Shown here: piece after piece, positions 1 to 7,169 of the stretch
How the letters are laid out: each line of letters starts with the position of its first letter
Position numbering within the stretch: the first letter of the stretch is position 1
NCBI GenBank assembly: GCA_023231075.1
Contig: JALNWC010000029.1
Span: 1 to 14,282 of the forward strand
Direction of reading: 5' to 3'
From: Rhodoferax sp.
GTDB lineage: Bacteria > Pseudomonadota > Gammaproteobacteria > Burkholderiales > Burkholderiaceae_C
Length of the DNA: 14,282 nucleotides
The notes under the pieces: generated by a model
Databases searched by the model: none
What the model was told of the DNA's origin: nothing
Seen by the model: only the letters and a program-made list of their open reading frames with translations
Made by a program: the position numbers and the translations under genes

Positions 1-843
1 ATCATTCGAACCATCGCCGAACTACGCACCCATCTGGCCAACTTCAGGCATCCCGCTTTTGTGCCCACCATGGGCAACCTGCACGACGGTCATCTGGCAC
101 TGGTGCGCCAGGCCAAGCCGCTGGGCGACGTGGTGGTGGTCAGCATTTTTGTCAACCGCCTGCAGTTTTTGCCGCACGAAGACTTTGACACCTACCCGCG
201 CACCTGGGAGGCCGACTGCGAGGCGCTCGACGCGGCCGGCTGCGACGTGGTGTTTGCGCCCAGCGAAAAAGAGCTTTACCCCGAACCCCAGGGCTTCACC
301 ATCCAGCCACCCTCCGAGATCGCCAACATTCTCGAAGGTCATTTCAGGCCGGGGTTTTTTGTCGGCGTCTGCACCGTGGTGATGAAACTGTTTGCCTGCG
401 TCGGGCCACGGGTCGCGCTGTTCGGCAAAAAGGACTACCAGCAGCTCATGGTGATCCAACGCATGGTGCGCCAGTTTGCCCTGCCCATCGAGGTCATCGG
501 CGGCACCACCCTGCGCGCCGCCGACGGACTGGCGCTGTCCTCGCGCAACAATTACCTGAAACCTGCAGACCGGCTGGAAGCGGTGCAACTGTCGCAAACC
601 CTGAACACCATGGCGCACGCGCTACGCGGTGGCGACACCGACCTCATGACCCTGGAGCAGGAAGCCATGACCAGTTTGTCCGCGCGCGGCTGGCAACCCG
701 ACTACCTGGCGGTGCGTCGGTGCGCTGATCTGCAAGTGCCTGTCGACGCGGAAATAGCGACTTTGGCGAAAAACCGGGGTTTGGTGGTGCTGGGTGCGGC
801 CCGCATTGGCAGCACCCGGCTGATTGACAACCTGGAAATTTAA
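1..843 (+). CDS. panC: Pantothenate synthetase (pantoate--beta-alanine ligase), 5' end outside the window
   Basis: PanC makes pantothenate from pantoate, beta-alanine and ATP through a pantoyl-adenylate intermediate, in the cytosol, as a step towards coenzyme A. The reading frame is open from base 1 (it begins IIRTIAELRTHL), so the true start lies about two codons upstream of the window. The GTG at 61, which opens VPTMGNLHDGH, is internal and is not the start. Visible family marks are the nucleotide-binding HIGH-like motif in PTMGNLHDGHLAL (codons near 61-100), the GKKDYQQL segment and the KMSKS-like GLALSSRNNYL (near 520-560). About 280 residues are present, close to the usual family length, and the gene ends in TAA. 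The next gene, phnE, converges from the other strand 121 bp downstream, with no convincing terminator between them. The family assignment is secure. Confidence 0.96.
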   Translation: MIRTIAELRTHLANFRHPAFVPTMGNLHDGHLALVRQAKPLGDVVVVSIFVNRLQFLPHEDFDTYPRTWEADCEALDAAGCDVVFAPSEKELYPEPQGFTIQPPSEIANILEGHFRPGFFVGVCTVVMKLFACVGPRVALFGKKDYQQLMVIQRMVRQFALPIEVIGGTTLRAADGLALSSRNNYLKPADRLEAVQLSQTLNTMAHALRGGDTDLMTLEQEAMTSLSARGWQPDYLAVRRCADLQVPVDAEIATLAKNRGLVVLGAARIGSTRLIDNLEI

Positions 844-964
844 AGGCGTTGCTGGAAAACGGACCATAAGCGAGCACCCCACCGGACTTGCGTGACCGGT
901 CAATACAAACACCCAGCTTCAACCGTGCTGCGTTCGATCGCCTCTGGATGACGCATCGCCCGCC
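844..964. other. Convergent spacer between panC and phnE
   Basis: This 121-bp spacer lies between two convergent genes. It contains only a weak 5-bp hairpin (ACCGG...CCGGT) without a T-run. No gene or clear terminator is seen. Confidence 0.5.
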
Positions 965-1990
965 TCAAATCAATCGCGCGCGCAGGCGCGCCGAGCACTG
1001 GTCGAGCAGAAAGACCACGATGAAAATCGCGATCAGGATGGTTGCCACATGGTCATACTGGAACATGTCGAAGCGGCCCTTGAGTTCCTGTCCGATACCG
1101 CCGGCGCCGACCAGGCCGATCACGGTCGCCATGCGAATGTTTCGATCAAGGATGTAGAGCGTGTACGCGATGTACTGCGGCAGCACCTGCGGCAGCACGC
1201 CATACCAAAGCGTCTTGAGCTTGCCGGCACCGATGGCTTCCAGTGCCTCCTGCGGTTTCCTGTCGGCGTTCTCGATGTCTTCGGCGTAGAACTTGCCAAG
1301 AAAGCCTGCCGCGTGCAAACCCAGCGCCAGCACGCCGGCGATCGGTCCGAAACCATAGGCCAGCACCAGGAACAGCGCGACGATCAATTCCGGCGCCGAG
1401 CGCAGCAGGCTGATCGATCCGCGCGCCAGCGTGTAGGTGAACCGGTTCGGCGTGTAATTGCGCGCGGCCAGATAGGCCAGCGGGATCGACAGCAGCACCG
1501 ACAACAAGGTGCCCCAAATCGCGATCTCGACCGTCTGCACCATCTTCACGAACACGGTCCACAGGTAGCCGACTGGCTTGACCAGGTACTCGGTCTGCGC
1601 CAGTTCCACCTCCATCTGCAAGGTCTGCAGGTTCATGCGCTGCTCGCGCCGCTCCTGCACCTCGATGTAGGCAAACCATGAAAGGTCGTTGCGGTCGAAC
1701 TGGGGCAGACGCGCCACTTCCTCTTTCTCGCCAAGCGCCGGCGGCCACATCGACTGGCCAATACGCGACAGGCCGCGCACGACCTGCGATTCATCGGTCA
1801 AACCGAGCAGTTTTCCGATGGCTTGCCCCGTCATCGTGACCATGCGGTCCATTTCGGTTCTCTGACCGGTGTAAATCAGGCTGGCCAGAAGCACTAACAC
1901 GACCAGCAAGTGCCTGACGGTGTAAGGATGGTCAAGCTTCCAGGCAAGCGGTGTGCCCGCTGTCGGGACCGGGATGGGTTTGGTGATCAT
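965..1990 (-). CDS. phnE: Phosphonate-type ABC transporter permease (PhnE-like) with N-terminal extension
   Basis: This is the inner-membrane permease of a PhnCDE-type importer. The conserved EAA-type cytoplasmic loop (EALEAIGAGKLKTLW, residues about 248-262) contacts the ATPase and is followed by the family signature VIGLVGAGGIGQEL (about 290-303). Several membrane segments span about 150-335. The ATG at 1990 is chosen over an upstream ATG at 2032 because the longer form would overlap phnC and adds an unlikely leader. The ATG at 1990 lies 5 bp beyond the phnC stop, so the two genes are probably translationally coupled; no good Shine-Dalgarno is visible. The protein is 341 aa, longer than a typical permease of about 260-280 aa. 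The extra part is an N-terminal membrane segment (about 26-42) followed by roughly 100 polar residues. The permease assignment is secure; the transported substrate is unknown. Confidence 0.9.
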   Translation of the reverse strand: MITKPIPVPTAGTPLAWKLDHPYTVRHLLVVLVLLASLIYTGQRTEMDRMVTMTGQAIGKLLGLTDESQVVRGLSRIGQSMWPPALGEKEEVARLPQFDRNDLSWFAYIEVQERREQRMNLQTLQMEVELAQTEYLVKPVGYLWTVFVKMVQTVEIAIWGTLLSVLLSIPLAYLAARNYTPNRFTYTLARGSISLLRSAPELIVALFLVLAYGFGPIAGVLALGLHAAGFLGKFYAEDIENADRKPQEALEAIGAGKLKTLWYGVLPQVLPQYIAYTLYILDRNIRMATVIGLVGAGGIGQELKGRFDMFQYDHVATILIAIFIVVFLLDQCSARLRARLI

Positions 1991-1995
1991 GGACT

Positions 1996-2805
1996 TCAAG
2001 CGGCAAGCGGCAGCAACGATCCCTGCGGCCATGTGGTTTCTTCGGCGTCGGAGGGTGTGGCGACGTCTTCCCAGTGTGCGCCGGCATACAGGCGTTCCAC
2101 GACTTCGTCGGTCAATTCGGCGGGTGTGCCGTCAAACACGATGCGGCCGTCGCGCATGCCGACGACCCGATCGCCGAACTCGCGCGCAAGGTCCACCTGA
2201 TGCAGGCTGCACAGGACCGAGGTGTTGCGCTCGCGCGCTGCATCGCGGATCAGCGTCAGGATGTCGCGCGAAATCTTCGGGTCCAGGCTGGCGACCGGCT
2301 CGTCGGCCAGAACCACTTCAGGGTCGAGCATGAAAGCCCGGGCAATGCCCACGCGCTGCTGCTGTCCACCGGACAGTTCTCCCGCGCGGCGCTGCAGGTG
2401 CTTCGGCGCCAGCCCGACGCCGGCCAGCAGTGTGCAGGCCCTGGCGCGGTGCGCAGGCGTGAACCAGCCCAACAGTGCGCGACCGATCGATACCTTCGGC
2501 AGCAGACCGGCGAGCACGTTGCCGGCCACGCTCATGCGCAAGCTCAAATTGAAATGTTGATGGATCATCGCCACGCGTTGACGCAACTCGCGCTCGGTAG
2601 CGGCGGTCAGTTCAGTGCCGTCGATGACCATTCGGCCCGAGCACGGACGCACCAAGCCGTTGACCGCGCGCAGCATTGTCGATTTGCCGGCGCCCGATGG
2701 GCCCAGCACGACGCAGAATTGGCCACGCGGTACGGCGAGGCTGATATCGGACAAGGCACGCGTACCGTCCGGCCAGGTCTTGGAAATGTGATGGAATTCG
2801 ATCAT
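1996..2805 (-). CDS. phnC: Phosphonate-type ABC transporter ATP-binding protein (PhnC-like)
   Basis: This is the cytoplasmic ATPase that powers the PhnD/PhnE-type importer. All ABC motifs are intact in the 269-aa product: Walker A GPSGAGKST (residues 35-43), Q-loop Gln near 83, signature LSGGQQQR (144-151), Walker B VVLADEP (164-170) and the H-loop His near 202. The segment VAMIHQHFNLSLRMSVAGNVLAG is typical of the PhnC subfamily. The ATG at 2805 gives the standard beginning MIEFHHISKTW; the leader upstream has only a weak purine stretch. It follows phnD after a 75-bp gap that contains a strong stem-loop and is followed by phnE after 5 bp. PhnC membership is assigned from motifs and from its neighbours; the substrate could be a phosphonate, phosphite or a phosphoester. 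Confidence 0.92.
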   Translation of the reverse strand: MIEFHHISKTWPDGTRALSDISLAVPRGQFCVVLGPSGAGKSTMLRAVNGLVRPCSGRMVIDGTELTAATERELRQRVAMIHQHFNLSLRMSVAGNVLAGLLPKVSIGRALLGWFTPAHRARACTLLAGVGLAPKHLQRRAGELSGGQQQRVGIARAFMLDPEVVLADEPVASLDPKISRDILTLIRDAARERNTSVLCSLHQVDLAREFGDRVVGMRDGRIVFDGTPAELTDEVVERLYAGAHWEDVATPSDAEETTWPQGSLLPLAA

Positions 2806-2825
2806 GGCAAGTTTCTTGAATGGAT

Positions 2826-2850
2826 GGGCGACGGCATCGCGCCGCCGCCC
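2826..2850 (-). other. Intercistronic stem-loop between phnD and phnC
   Basis: The arms at 2826-2835 (GGGCGACGGC) and 2841-2850 (GCCGCCGCCC) pair around a 5-nt loop. On the plus strand one A-C pair breaks the stem, but in the transcribed (minus-strand) RNA that position becomes a G-U wobble, giving a continuous GC-rich 10-bp stem. No U-run follows, so it does not look like a simple rho-independent terminator. A stem after a binding-protein gene often protects the upstream message from 3' decay, so more PhnD than PhnC/PhnE would be made; that role is inferred. Confidence 0.6.
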
Positions 2851-2880
2851 GTTCTGGTCTGATATGGAAACTGCGCTGTC

Positions 2881-3828
2881 TTAGCGGCTGTCGGCTTTCT
2901 TCATGATCTCGACCTTGACCTGGTCGGTGACCAGTTCGAACATTTTTCCGGCTGCCGCCATGTCGGCTTCACTGACCTTGGACGTGTAGCCATCCACCTT
3001 GCCGCCGCCATAGCCGCGGATCTGCTCCTTGGTGATGCCGGGCAGTTTGTCGATGTTGTTGAAGGCATCGCGCAGCTTGGTCTTCACGGCCTCGGTCAGC
3101 TTCGGGTGCATGGCCAGCGGCGGATACGGAATCGGCGCACTCTTCACAAGCACCTTGACTTTGGCCGGATCGATCGCCTTGGCGTTGACGGCTTTCTCGA
3201 ACGAGTCGAACGAGGCGCCACCAGCATCGACCAGACCCTCGGCCAGCGCCTTGATCACGTTGGCATGGGTGCCGGCCATGTTGATCATGCCGGCGTCCTT
3301 GGCAGGATTGACGCCTGCCGAGAGCATCATCGCCACCGGCACGTTGAAGCTCGATGTCGAATTGACGTCACCCAATGCGATTTTCTTGCCCTTCAGGTCC
3401 TTGACGCTATTGATGCCGGCATCGGTGCGGGCGAAGATGCCGGAGTAATACACCGATGCACCCTGGCGTACCGCCAGCGCCAGCAATTCCGCGCAGCCGC
3501 GGCCGCGGGCCTGCAGGTAGCTCGCCGGGCCAAACCAGGCGATATCGGCGGCGCCGTTGCACATGGCCTCGACCACGGCGCCGTAGCTCTGGCCGACCTT
3601 AAGGTCGAATTTCAGGCCGGTGGACTGGTTGACGGCGCCAAAGATCGGCTCAAAGTCCTTTTTGGTCCCGTCCTCGGTGCCGCCGTCGGCGGGAATGAGA
3701 ATGACACGCAGGGGCCTGGCCGCGCTGCCATCGTGTTGCGCTTCGGCAAAGGTGGTCGCGCTGCCGAACAGTCCGGCGATGGCCAACGTGGTTGTCAATA
3801 GGGTTCGAATAAAAAAATTTCGATGCAT
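2881..3828 (-). CDS. phnD: Phosphate/phosphite/phosphonate-type ABC transporter substrate-binding protein (PhnD-like)
   Basis: This is a periplasmic binding protein that delivers an organophosphorus or oxyanion ligand to the PhnE/PhnC importer. The 315-aa product has a clear Sec signal peptide (MHRNFF, hydrophobic core, likely cleavage near ATTFA-EA, residues 26-30). The mature part shows PhnD-family features: SYGAVVEAM (81-89), the AADIAWFGPASYL ligand loop (93-105), a Ser/Thr anion-binding turn NSTSSFNVP (156-164), and the AGTHANVIKAL helix with a conserved His near 188. The ATG at 3828 has an AGGAAA ribosome site at 3836-3841. It lies 45 bp downstream of the phospholipase C gene and leads the phnD-phnC-phnE transporter set. 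The ligand cannot be read from sequence: the AWFGP loop and the SFNVP turn differ somewhat from the E. coli 2-aminoethylphosphonate binder, so phosphite, phosphocholine or another phosphoester are alternatives. Confidence 0.9.
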   Translation of the reverse strand: MHRNFFIRTLLTTTLAIAGLFGSATTFAEAQHDGSAARPLRVILIPADGGTEDGTKKDFEPIFGAVNQSTGLKFDLKVGQSYGAVVEAMCNGAADIAWFGPASYLQARGRGCAELLALAVRQGASVYYSGIFARTDAGINSVKDLKGKKIALGDVNSTSSFNVPVAMMLSAGVNPAKDAGMINMAGTHANVIKALAEGLVDAGGASFDSFEKAVNAKAIDPAKVKVLVKSAPIPYPPLAMHPKLTEAVKTKLRDAFNNIDKLPGITKEQIRGYGGGKVDGYTSKVSEADMAAAGKMFELVTDQVKVEIMKKADSR

Positions 3829-3873
3829 GGTTTAATTTCCTGTCTGGTAGGTGAAACGTGGTGGCCGGACGTT

Positions 3874-6063
3874 TTAAGCCGTCCCCATCGCCGGGTCGCT
3901 GAGCCCATGCTGGCCGGTTTCGACGCGGCCGGCAAAGCGGCGCGTATAGCCCTTGAGTGTGTCGGCAGTCACGCTGAAGTCATACCAGTTGCCACTCTTG
4001 CGCAGCGACCAGCTCTGCTCTACTTCCTTGCCGGGTTCGATTTTTGACACCCATGGGGCGCTGCCGTAAGCGTTGTCCGTAATCGTCAGCGTGCAGGCCT
4101 GTGCCCCGGTATTGCTGAATTTCACATAGACATCCCCGTTGGCGATGTCGTAGCAGACACGGCATTCCGGGCTGGCCACGTTGGCAATGATTTCCGCATC
4201 GTCCTTGAATACGCGCACGAAGCCGTTCGGTCCGTACACCCACAAATCATGCTTGCCCTTGTCGGCGGACACGTCCCAGATATCTGTCAGCGTTTTACCG
4301 GTTTCAACGGTATAGCGGCGCGGAATGCGATCAAGGTGCATCTTGTCGTAGACGTGATACACCGCACCCTGTGTGCCCGTGTTGGCGAAGGTCAACTCGA
4401 CGCTGATGCCGGGCTTGACGCTGGCGTTAACATGCAGTTCGTAAGGCAGTCGGCGCGAAAAGCGAACTCCCTTTTCCTGGAACAGCGGCTCGTGCGTCTT
4501 GGGAATGAAGTACGGCAGCATGGTCCGTTGCTGTGCATCGACGACGGCGTAGTTGCTGGTGTCGGGCAGCGTTGGCCACGCCGCGTCCTTCGCCTGCACG
4601 AAGTCGAAGGCCGAAGTCAGGTCACCGCAGACGGCGCGGTGCCACGGACTGATGGCCGGAACAGTGATATCGAAGCGTTTTTCCAGAAACATCCCCAATG
4701 AGGTGTGGTCGAACACTTCGGACGCGACCCAGCCCCCCTTGCTCCACGGCGAAACCACGTACATCGGAACGCGCGCGCTCAGCCCGAACGGACGAACGGT
4801 GCCCGAGATCGTGTCTTCGGGTTTCAGGTATTTGCGAATTGGGTCCGAAAAATATTCACCGTCGAGCTTGAGCGTGGCTTTGCCAGCCAGAGTGCCGTCG
4901 GCGTTGTACGACGGAGGGGCAGGTGGAGGTACGTGATCGAAAAGACCGTCGTTTTCATCGAAGGTCAAAAAGAAGGCCGTCTTGCTCCAGACATCGGTGT
5001 TCGTGGTCAGCGCATTGAGCACCTGCTCCGTGAAATTGCTGCCTTTCAGGGGGCTGGAGGGCCCACCCGGATGCTCGGAAAACACTTGAGGCGGGAGCAC
5101 CCAGCATACTTGCGGCAGCGTGCCATTCTTGACGTCATTGGCGAGGTCCTCGAGCGTCCACAACGACATGCCGTTCTTGTAGATGGACGAACCGGGTTGT
5201 GCTGTTCTGAAGCTCTCGAAAGCGAGGCATCCGTGCATCGCGCCGGTCCAGTTGTCATTGGGGTCCTGATAGATGCGCCAGCTGATGCCAGCTTGCTCGA
5301 GAACGTCCGGAATAGTCGGCCATTTGAACGCCGTGTCCTTGTACTTGTAACCCGGCACCGGCCACTTGTTGACAGCGGGGTCCAAGACCCAGCAACGTAC
5401 ATTGTTGGGTTCCGAATCGGTGTCGGTGCAATTGATGCCCTGGGCCGCGAGCACGGGATTGAAATTCGAACCGCTGAAGAAGGTGATCCGGTTGGGGTCG
5501 GTTCCAGTGGTGATCGAGCAATGGTAGGCATCGCAAATCGTGAAGGCTTCGGCCAGCGCGAACTGGAACGGAATGTCTTCCCGCGTGTAGTAGCCCATTG
5601 AATTGTCGTTCTTGTACTTCGGCCAATAGCCAAACTTGCCTTGATTCCAGGCCGCCTGCGAGTCCGAGAAGCTGTGCGGCGTGCTGGGCGCGAGCATGGC
5701 ATTGAACTTTTTCGGGTCGAGATGAAATGGCGCAATTTCGGTGCCGTCGAACGGTGCGGTCGGGTCAGGCATGCCGTCGGCCTTGCCGTTGAGTTGGTAC
5801 CAGACTGGCTTGCCGCTCTCCAGCGGGATCGGAAAGCGGTCGCCGAACCCGCGCACGCCGCTCATGGTGCCGAAATAGTGGTCGAAGCCACGGTTTTCCT
5901 GCATCAGAATGACGATGTGTTTGAGGTCCTTGATCGTGTGGGTATCAACGGCGGGTTCAACGGCGAGGGCCTTGCGGATGCTCAAAGGCAGCGCGGCGAG
6001 CGCGGCGGCGGCGGCGCCAGTGTTAGCGCTCATGCGCAAGAAGTTGCGGCGATCGATGCTCAT
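3874..6063 (-). CDS. Tat-exported phosphocholine-type phospholipase C (phosphoesterase family)
   Basis: This protein likely hydrolyses phosphatidylcholine or sphingomyelin-type lipids to phosphocholine and diacylglycerol/ceramide, outside the cytoplasm. The 729-aa product begins with a twin-arginine signal, MSIDRRNFLRMSANTG, followed by a hydrophobic Ala-rich stretch. The catalytic domain shows metal ligands in MQENRGFDHYFG (54-65), a nucleophile region HCSITTGTDPNR (181-192) and a second metal motif FDENDGLFDHVPPP (368-381), matching the AcpA/PlcN/PlcH superfamily. Two C-terminal beta domains of the phospholipase C type follow (about 530-610 and 630-720). Length agrees with Pseudomonas PlcN/PlcH (about 690-730). 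The ATG at 6063 has an AGGAG site (6073-6077) 9 nt away. It sits between a small lipoprotein gene and phnD, all on one strand. Acid phosphatase activity is the main alternative. Confidence 0.9.
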   Translation of the reverse strand: MSIDRRNFLRMSANTGAAAAALAALPLSIRKALAVEPAVDTHTIKDLKHIVILMQENRGFDHYFGTMSGVRGFGDRFPIPLESGKPVWYQLNGKADGMPDPTAPFDGTEIAPFHLDPKKFNAMLAPSTPHSFSDSQAAWNQGKFGYWPKYKNDNSMGYYTREDIPFQFALAEAFTICDAYHCSITTGTDPNRITFFSGSNFNPVLAAQGINCTDTDSEPNNVRCWVLDPAVNKWPVPGYKYKDTAFKWPTIPDVLEQAGISWRIYQDPNDNWTGAMHGCLAFESFRTAQPGSSIYKNGMSLWTLEDLANDVKNGTLPQVCWVLPPQVFSEHPGGPSSPLKGSNFTEQVLNALTTNTDVWSKTAFFLTFDENDGLFDHVPPPAPPSYNADGTLAGKATLKLDGEYFSDPIRKYLKPEDTISGTVRPFGLSARVPMYVVSPWSKGGWVASEVFDHTSLGMFLEKRFDITVPAISPWHRAVCGDLTSAFDFVQAKDAAWPTLPDTSNYAVVDAQQRTMLPYFIPKTHEPLFQEKGVRFSRRLPYELHVNASVKPGISVELTFANTGTQGAVYHVYDKMHLDRIPRRYTVETGKTLTDIWDVSADKGKHDLWVYGPNGFVRVFKDDAEIIANVASPECRVCYDIANGDVYVKFSNTGAQACTLTITDNAYGSAPWVSKIEPGKEVEQSWSLRKSGNWYDFSVTADTLKGYTRRFAGRVETGQHGLSDPAMGTA

Positions 6064-6117
6064 GAATTGGTACTCCTAAAGGTGAAAAAATGAAAGCTGG
6101 TTTTGGATCCGGGTGGG

Positions 6118-6300
6118 TCAGGGTGCGCAGCGAATGACTGGCGTCTTGGCAACAAGCGCGGTCGGGTCGGCGGGCGTCTTGGCAACAAGCGCGGCCGGGT
6201 CGGCGGGCGTCTCCCCTCCCCCGCAGGCGGCGAGGGCAACGGTCAAGAATAGCGATAGGCCAAGGCGCAGCACTCGGGTGGGAGATGGCAATGATTTCAT
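6118..6300 (-). CDS. Small lipoprotein with a tandem 11-residue repeat
   Basis: This is a 60-aa product that I do not recognise beyond being a lipoprotein. It starts MKSLPSPTRVLRLG, has a short hydrophobic core and a lipobox VALAAC with the lipidated Cys at residue 26, followed by Gly-Gly-Gly. That leaves a mature protein of only about 35 residues. The mature part is essentially two copies of (E/K)TPADP(A/T)ALVA followed by KTPVIRCAP. The ATG at 6300 is chosen because an AGGAG site lies 5 nt upstream and because the longer open frame (to 6417) would run back into the HAD gene. The gene starts 13 bp after the HAD stop codon and ends 54 bp before the phospholipase C start, so it is probably co-transcribed with both. 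A role as a phospholipase accessory or cell-envelope anchor is only a guess from position. Confidence 0.72.
   Translation of the reverse strand: MKSLPSPTRVLRLGLSLFLTVALAACGGGETPADPAALVAKTPADPTALVAKTPVIRCAP
6141..6206 (-). repeat. Two-copy 33-bp tandem repeat inside the lipoprotein gene
   Basis: Two adjacent 33-bp units (6141-6173 and 6174-6206) differ at a single base, T versus C in the G-T/C-CGGGTCGG part. A further 6 bp (6207-6212, GCGTCT) begins a third copy. The unit is a multiple of three and encodes 11 residues, so copy-number change would keep the reading frame. Near-identity of the copies points to a recent duplication. Confidence 0.93.
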
Positions 6301-6313
6301 AATTACTCCTGAT

Positions 6314-7048
6314 TCAAGGACAAAGGTTGATGGGACGTGGCAAAGTGAAGCAGACAGGGGGAAACAGAGCAGAGCGTTGGTCGAGAATCCAGCTTGTGAG
6401 TTGGTCGTATCCGCCAAAACTCAGAACGTTGGGGATCAGGTCAGCGGCTTGTTCGGCATAGCCCCCGAGATGGGCGGCAAAGCGAACCTGCGACAGCTGG
6501 GCGCAGCGGGCATCCAAGCCGGAGTCCCCCACAAACAAAACTTCCGCGGGCAGCACCTCCAGACGCGCCATGAGAAGCAGCAGCGGGTCAGCAGCGGGCT
6601 TGGGAAGGGGCGTATCGCCGAGGCTGACGATGGCGTCAAAAGCGTCAGCAATGGATGCCGATGCCAGCAGAACCTCGGTCGAGGCACGATCCCGATTGGT
6701 ACAGATACCCAGCTTCAGTCCCTGTGATTTGAGTGCCGCTAATGCATCTGTCACACCAGCAAACAAAGGAGCCGTCGACAACCAACGCCGCCCGTAATGG
6801 GCCATATATTCAATTTCCAGCTGACTCGCCGTAACTGCATCGACAGGAACCGATTGCAGGACGATGGCTTGGCGAAACATCGGCATCAACCCTTCGTTGA
6901 GCGCTGATCGCAAGAGTGACATTGAAACGTCGCACATACCGGCATTCGCAAGCACCTCGTTGGCAGCAACGGACAGCGAAGGCAATGTATCAAACAAGGT
7001 ACCATCGAGGTCAAAAATTACGGCTTCAAATTGTTCGTTTATGTTCAT
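6314..7048 (-). CDS. HAD-superfamily phosphatase (phosphoglycolate phosphatase-like)
   Basis: This is a cytoplasmic Mg2+-dependent phosphatase of the haloacid dehalogenase superfamily, 244 aa with the chosen start. Motif I is DLDGTLFD (nucleophile Asp13, acid/base Asp15), motif II is ICTNRD (Thr117), motif III is the Lys in LPKPAAD (Lys150), and motif IV is VGDSGLDA (172-180). A helical cap between motifs I and II (about 20-95) makes it a C1-cap, Gph/PGP-like enzyme. It is not PhnX, since the phosphonatase DxAGT signature and active-site Lys pattern are not seen. The start at 7048 puts the usual dozen residues before motif I; an ATG at 7078 is possible, and neither has a Shine-Dalgarno. It heads the minus-strand run into the lipoprotein, phospholipase C and phnDCE genes and diverges from the DeoR gene. 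The substrate is unknown; a phosphoester released or imported by the downstream genes is a reasonable inference. Confidence 0.85.
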   Translation of the reverse strand: MNINEQFEAVIFDLDGTLFDTLPSLSVAANEVLANAGMCDVSMSLLRSALNEGLMPMFRQAIVLQSVPVDAVTASQLEIEYMAHYGRRWLSTAPLFAGVTDALAALKSQGLKLGICTNRDRASTEVLLASASIADAFDAIVSLGDTPLPKPAADPLLLLMARLEVLPAEVLFVGDSGLDARCAQLSQVRFAAHLGGYAEQAADLIPNVLSFGGYDQLTSWILDQRSALFPPVCFTLPRPINLCP

Positions 7049-7121
7049 AAATTCAATATTAAGAACATTAAATGTCATTTGTATGACAACTAATTATTTT
7101 TAATCGATTTAAATGTTCATT
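7040..7121. promoter_or_regulatory. GlpR-like half-sites in the HAD/deoR divergent control region
   Basis: Three copies of WATGTTCWTW occur in the AT-rich divergent region: 7040-7049 (TATGTTCATA), 7060-7069 in inverted orientation (AATGTTCTTA on the minus strand) and 7112-7121 (AATGTTCATT). The E. coli GlpR half-site is WATKYTCGWW, so each copy matches at all positions but one (G replaced by A or T). The first two form an inverted pair. They are a plausible operator for the DeoR-family product encoded next door. Assignment of the regulator is inferred. Confidence 0.45.
7072..7089 (-). promoter_or_regulatory. Pho-box-like element upstream of the HAD gene
   Basis: On the minus strand the sequence reads TTGTCAT-ACAA-ATGACAT. 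This agrees with the PhoB box CTGTCATAWAWCTGTCAY at 14 of 18 positions and keeps the 11-bp spacing between half-sites. The core is also a perfect palindrome (TGTCAT-N4-ATGACA, 7073-7088), so it could act in both directions or be a different operator. A TAATAT -10-like hexamer lies 10 nt downstream (7056-7061), the spacing seen in PhoB-activated promoters. A start there would put transcription at or next to the ATG at 7048. Confidence 0.45.
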
Positions 7122-7169
7122 TGTGATCGTTTATAGCGCTGATGAACCAAACTTTCCAACAGGACACCT

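Noticed and set aside
3854..3874. Possible terminator hairpin AAACGT...ACGTTT between phospholipase C and phnD
   Set aside because: Only 6 bp, mostly A-T, overlapping the stop codon and without a U-run; too weak to claim.
6314..7048. Phosphonoacetaldehyde hydrolase (PhnX) as identity of the HAD gene
   Set aside because: Motif I is DLDGT, not the DxAGT of phosphonatase, and the cap looks Gph-like.
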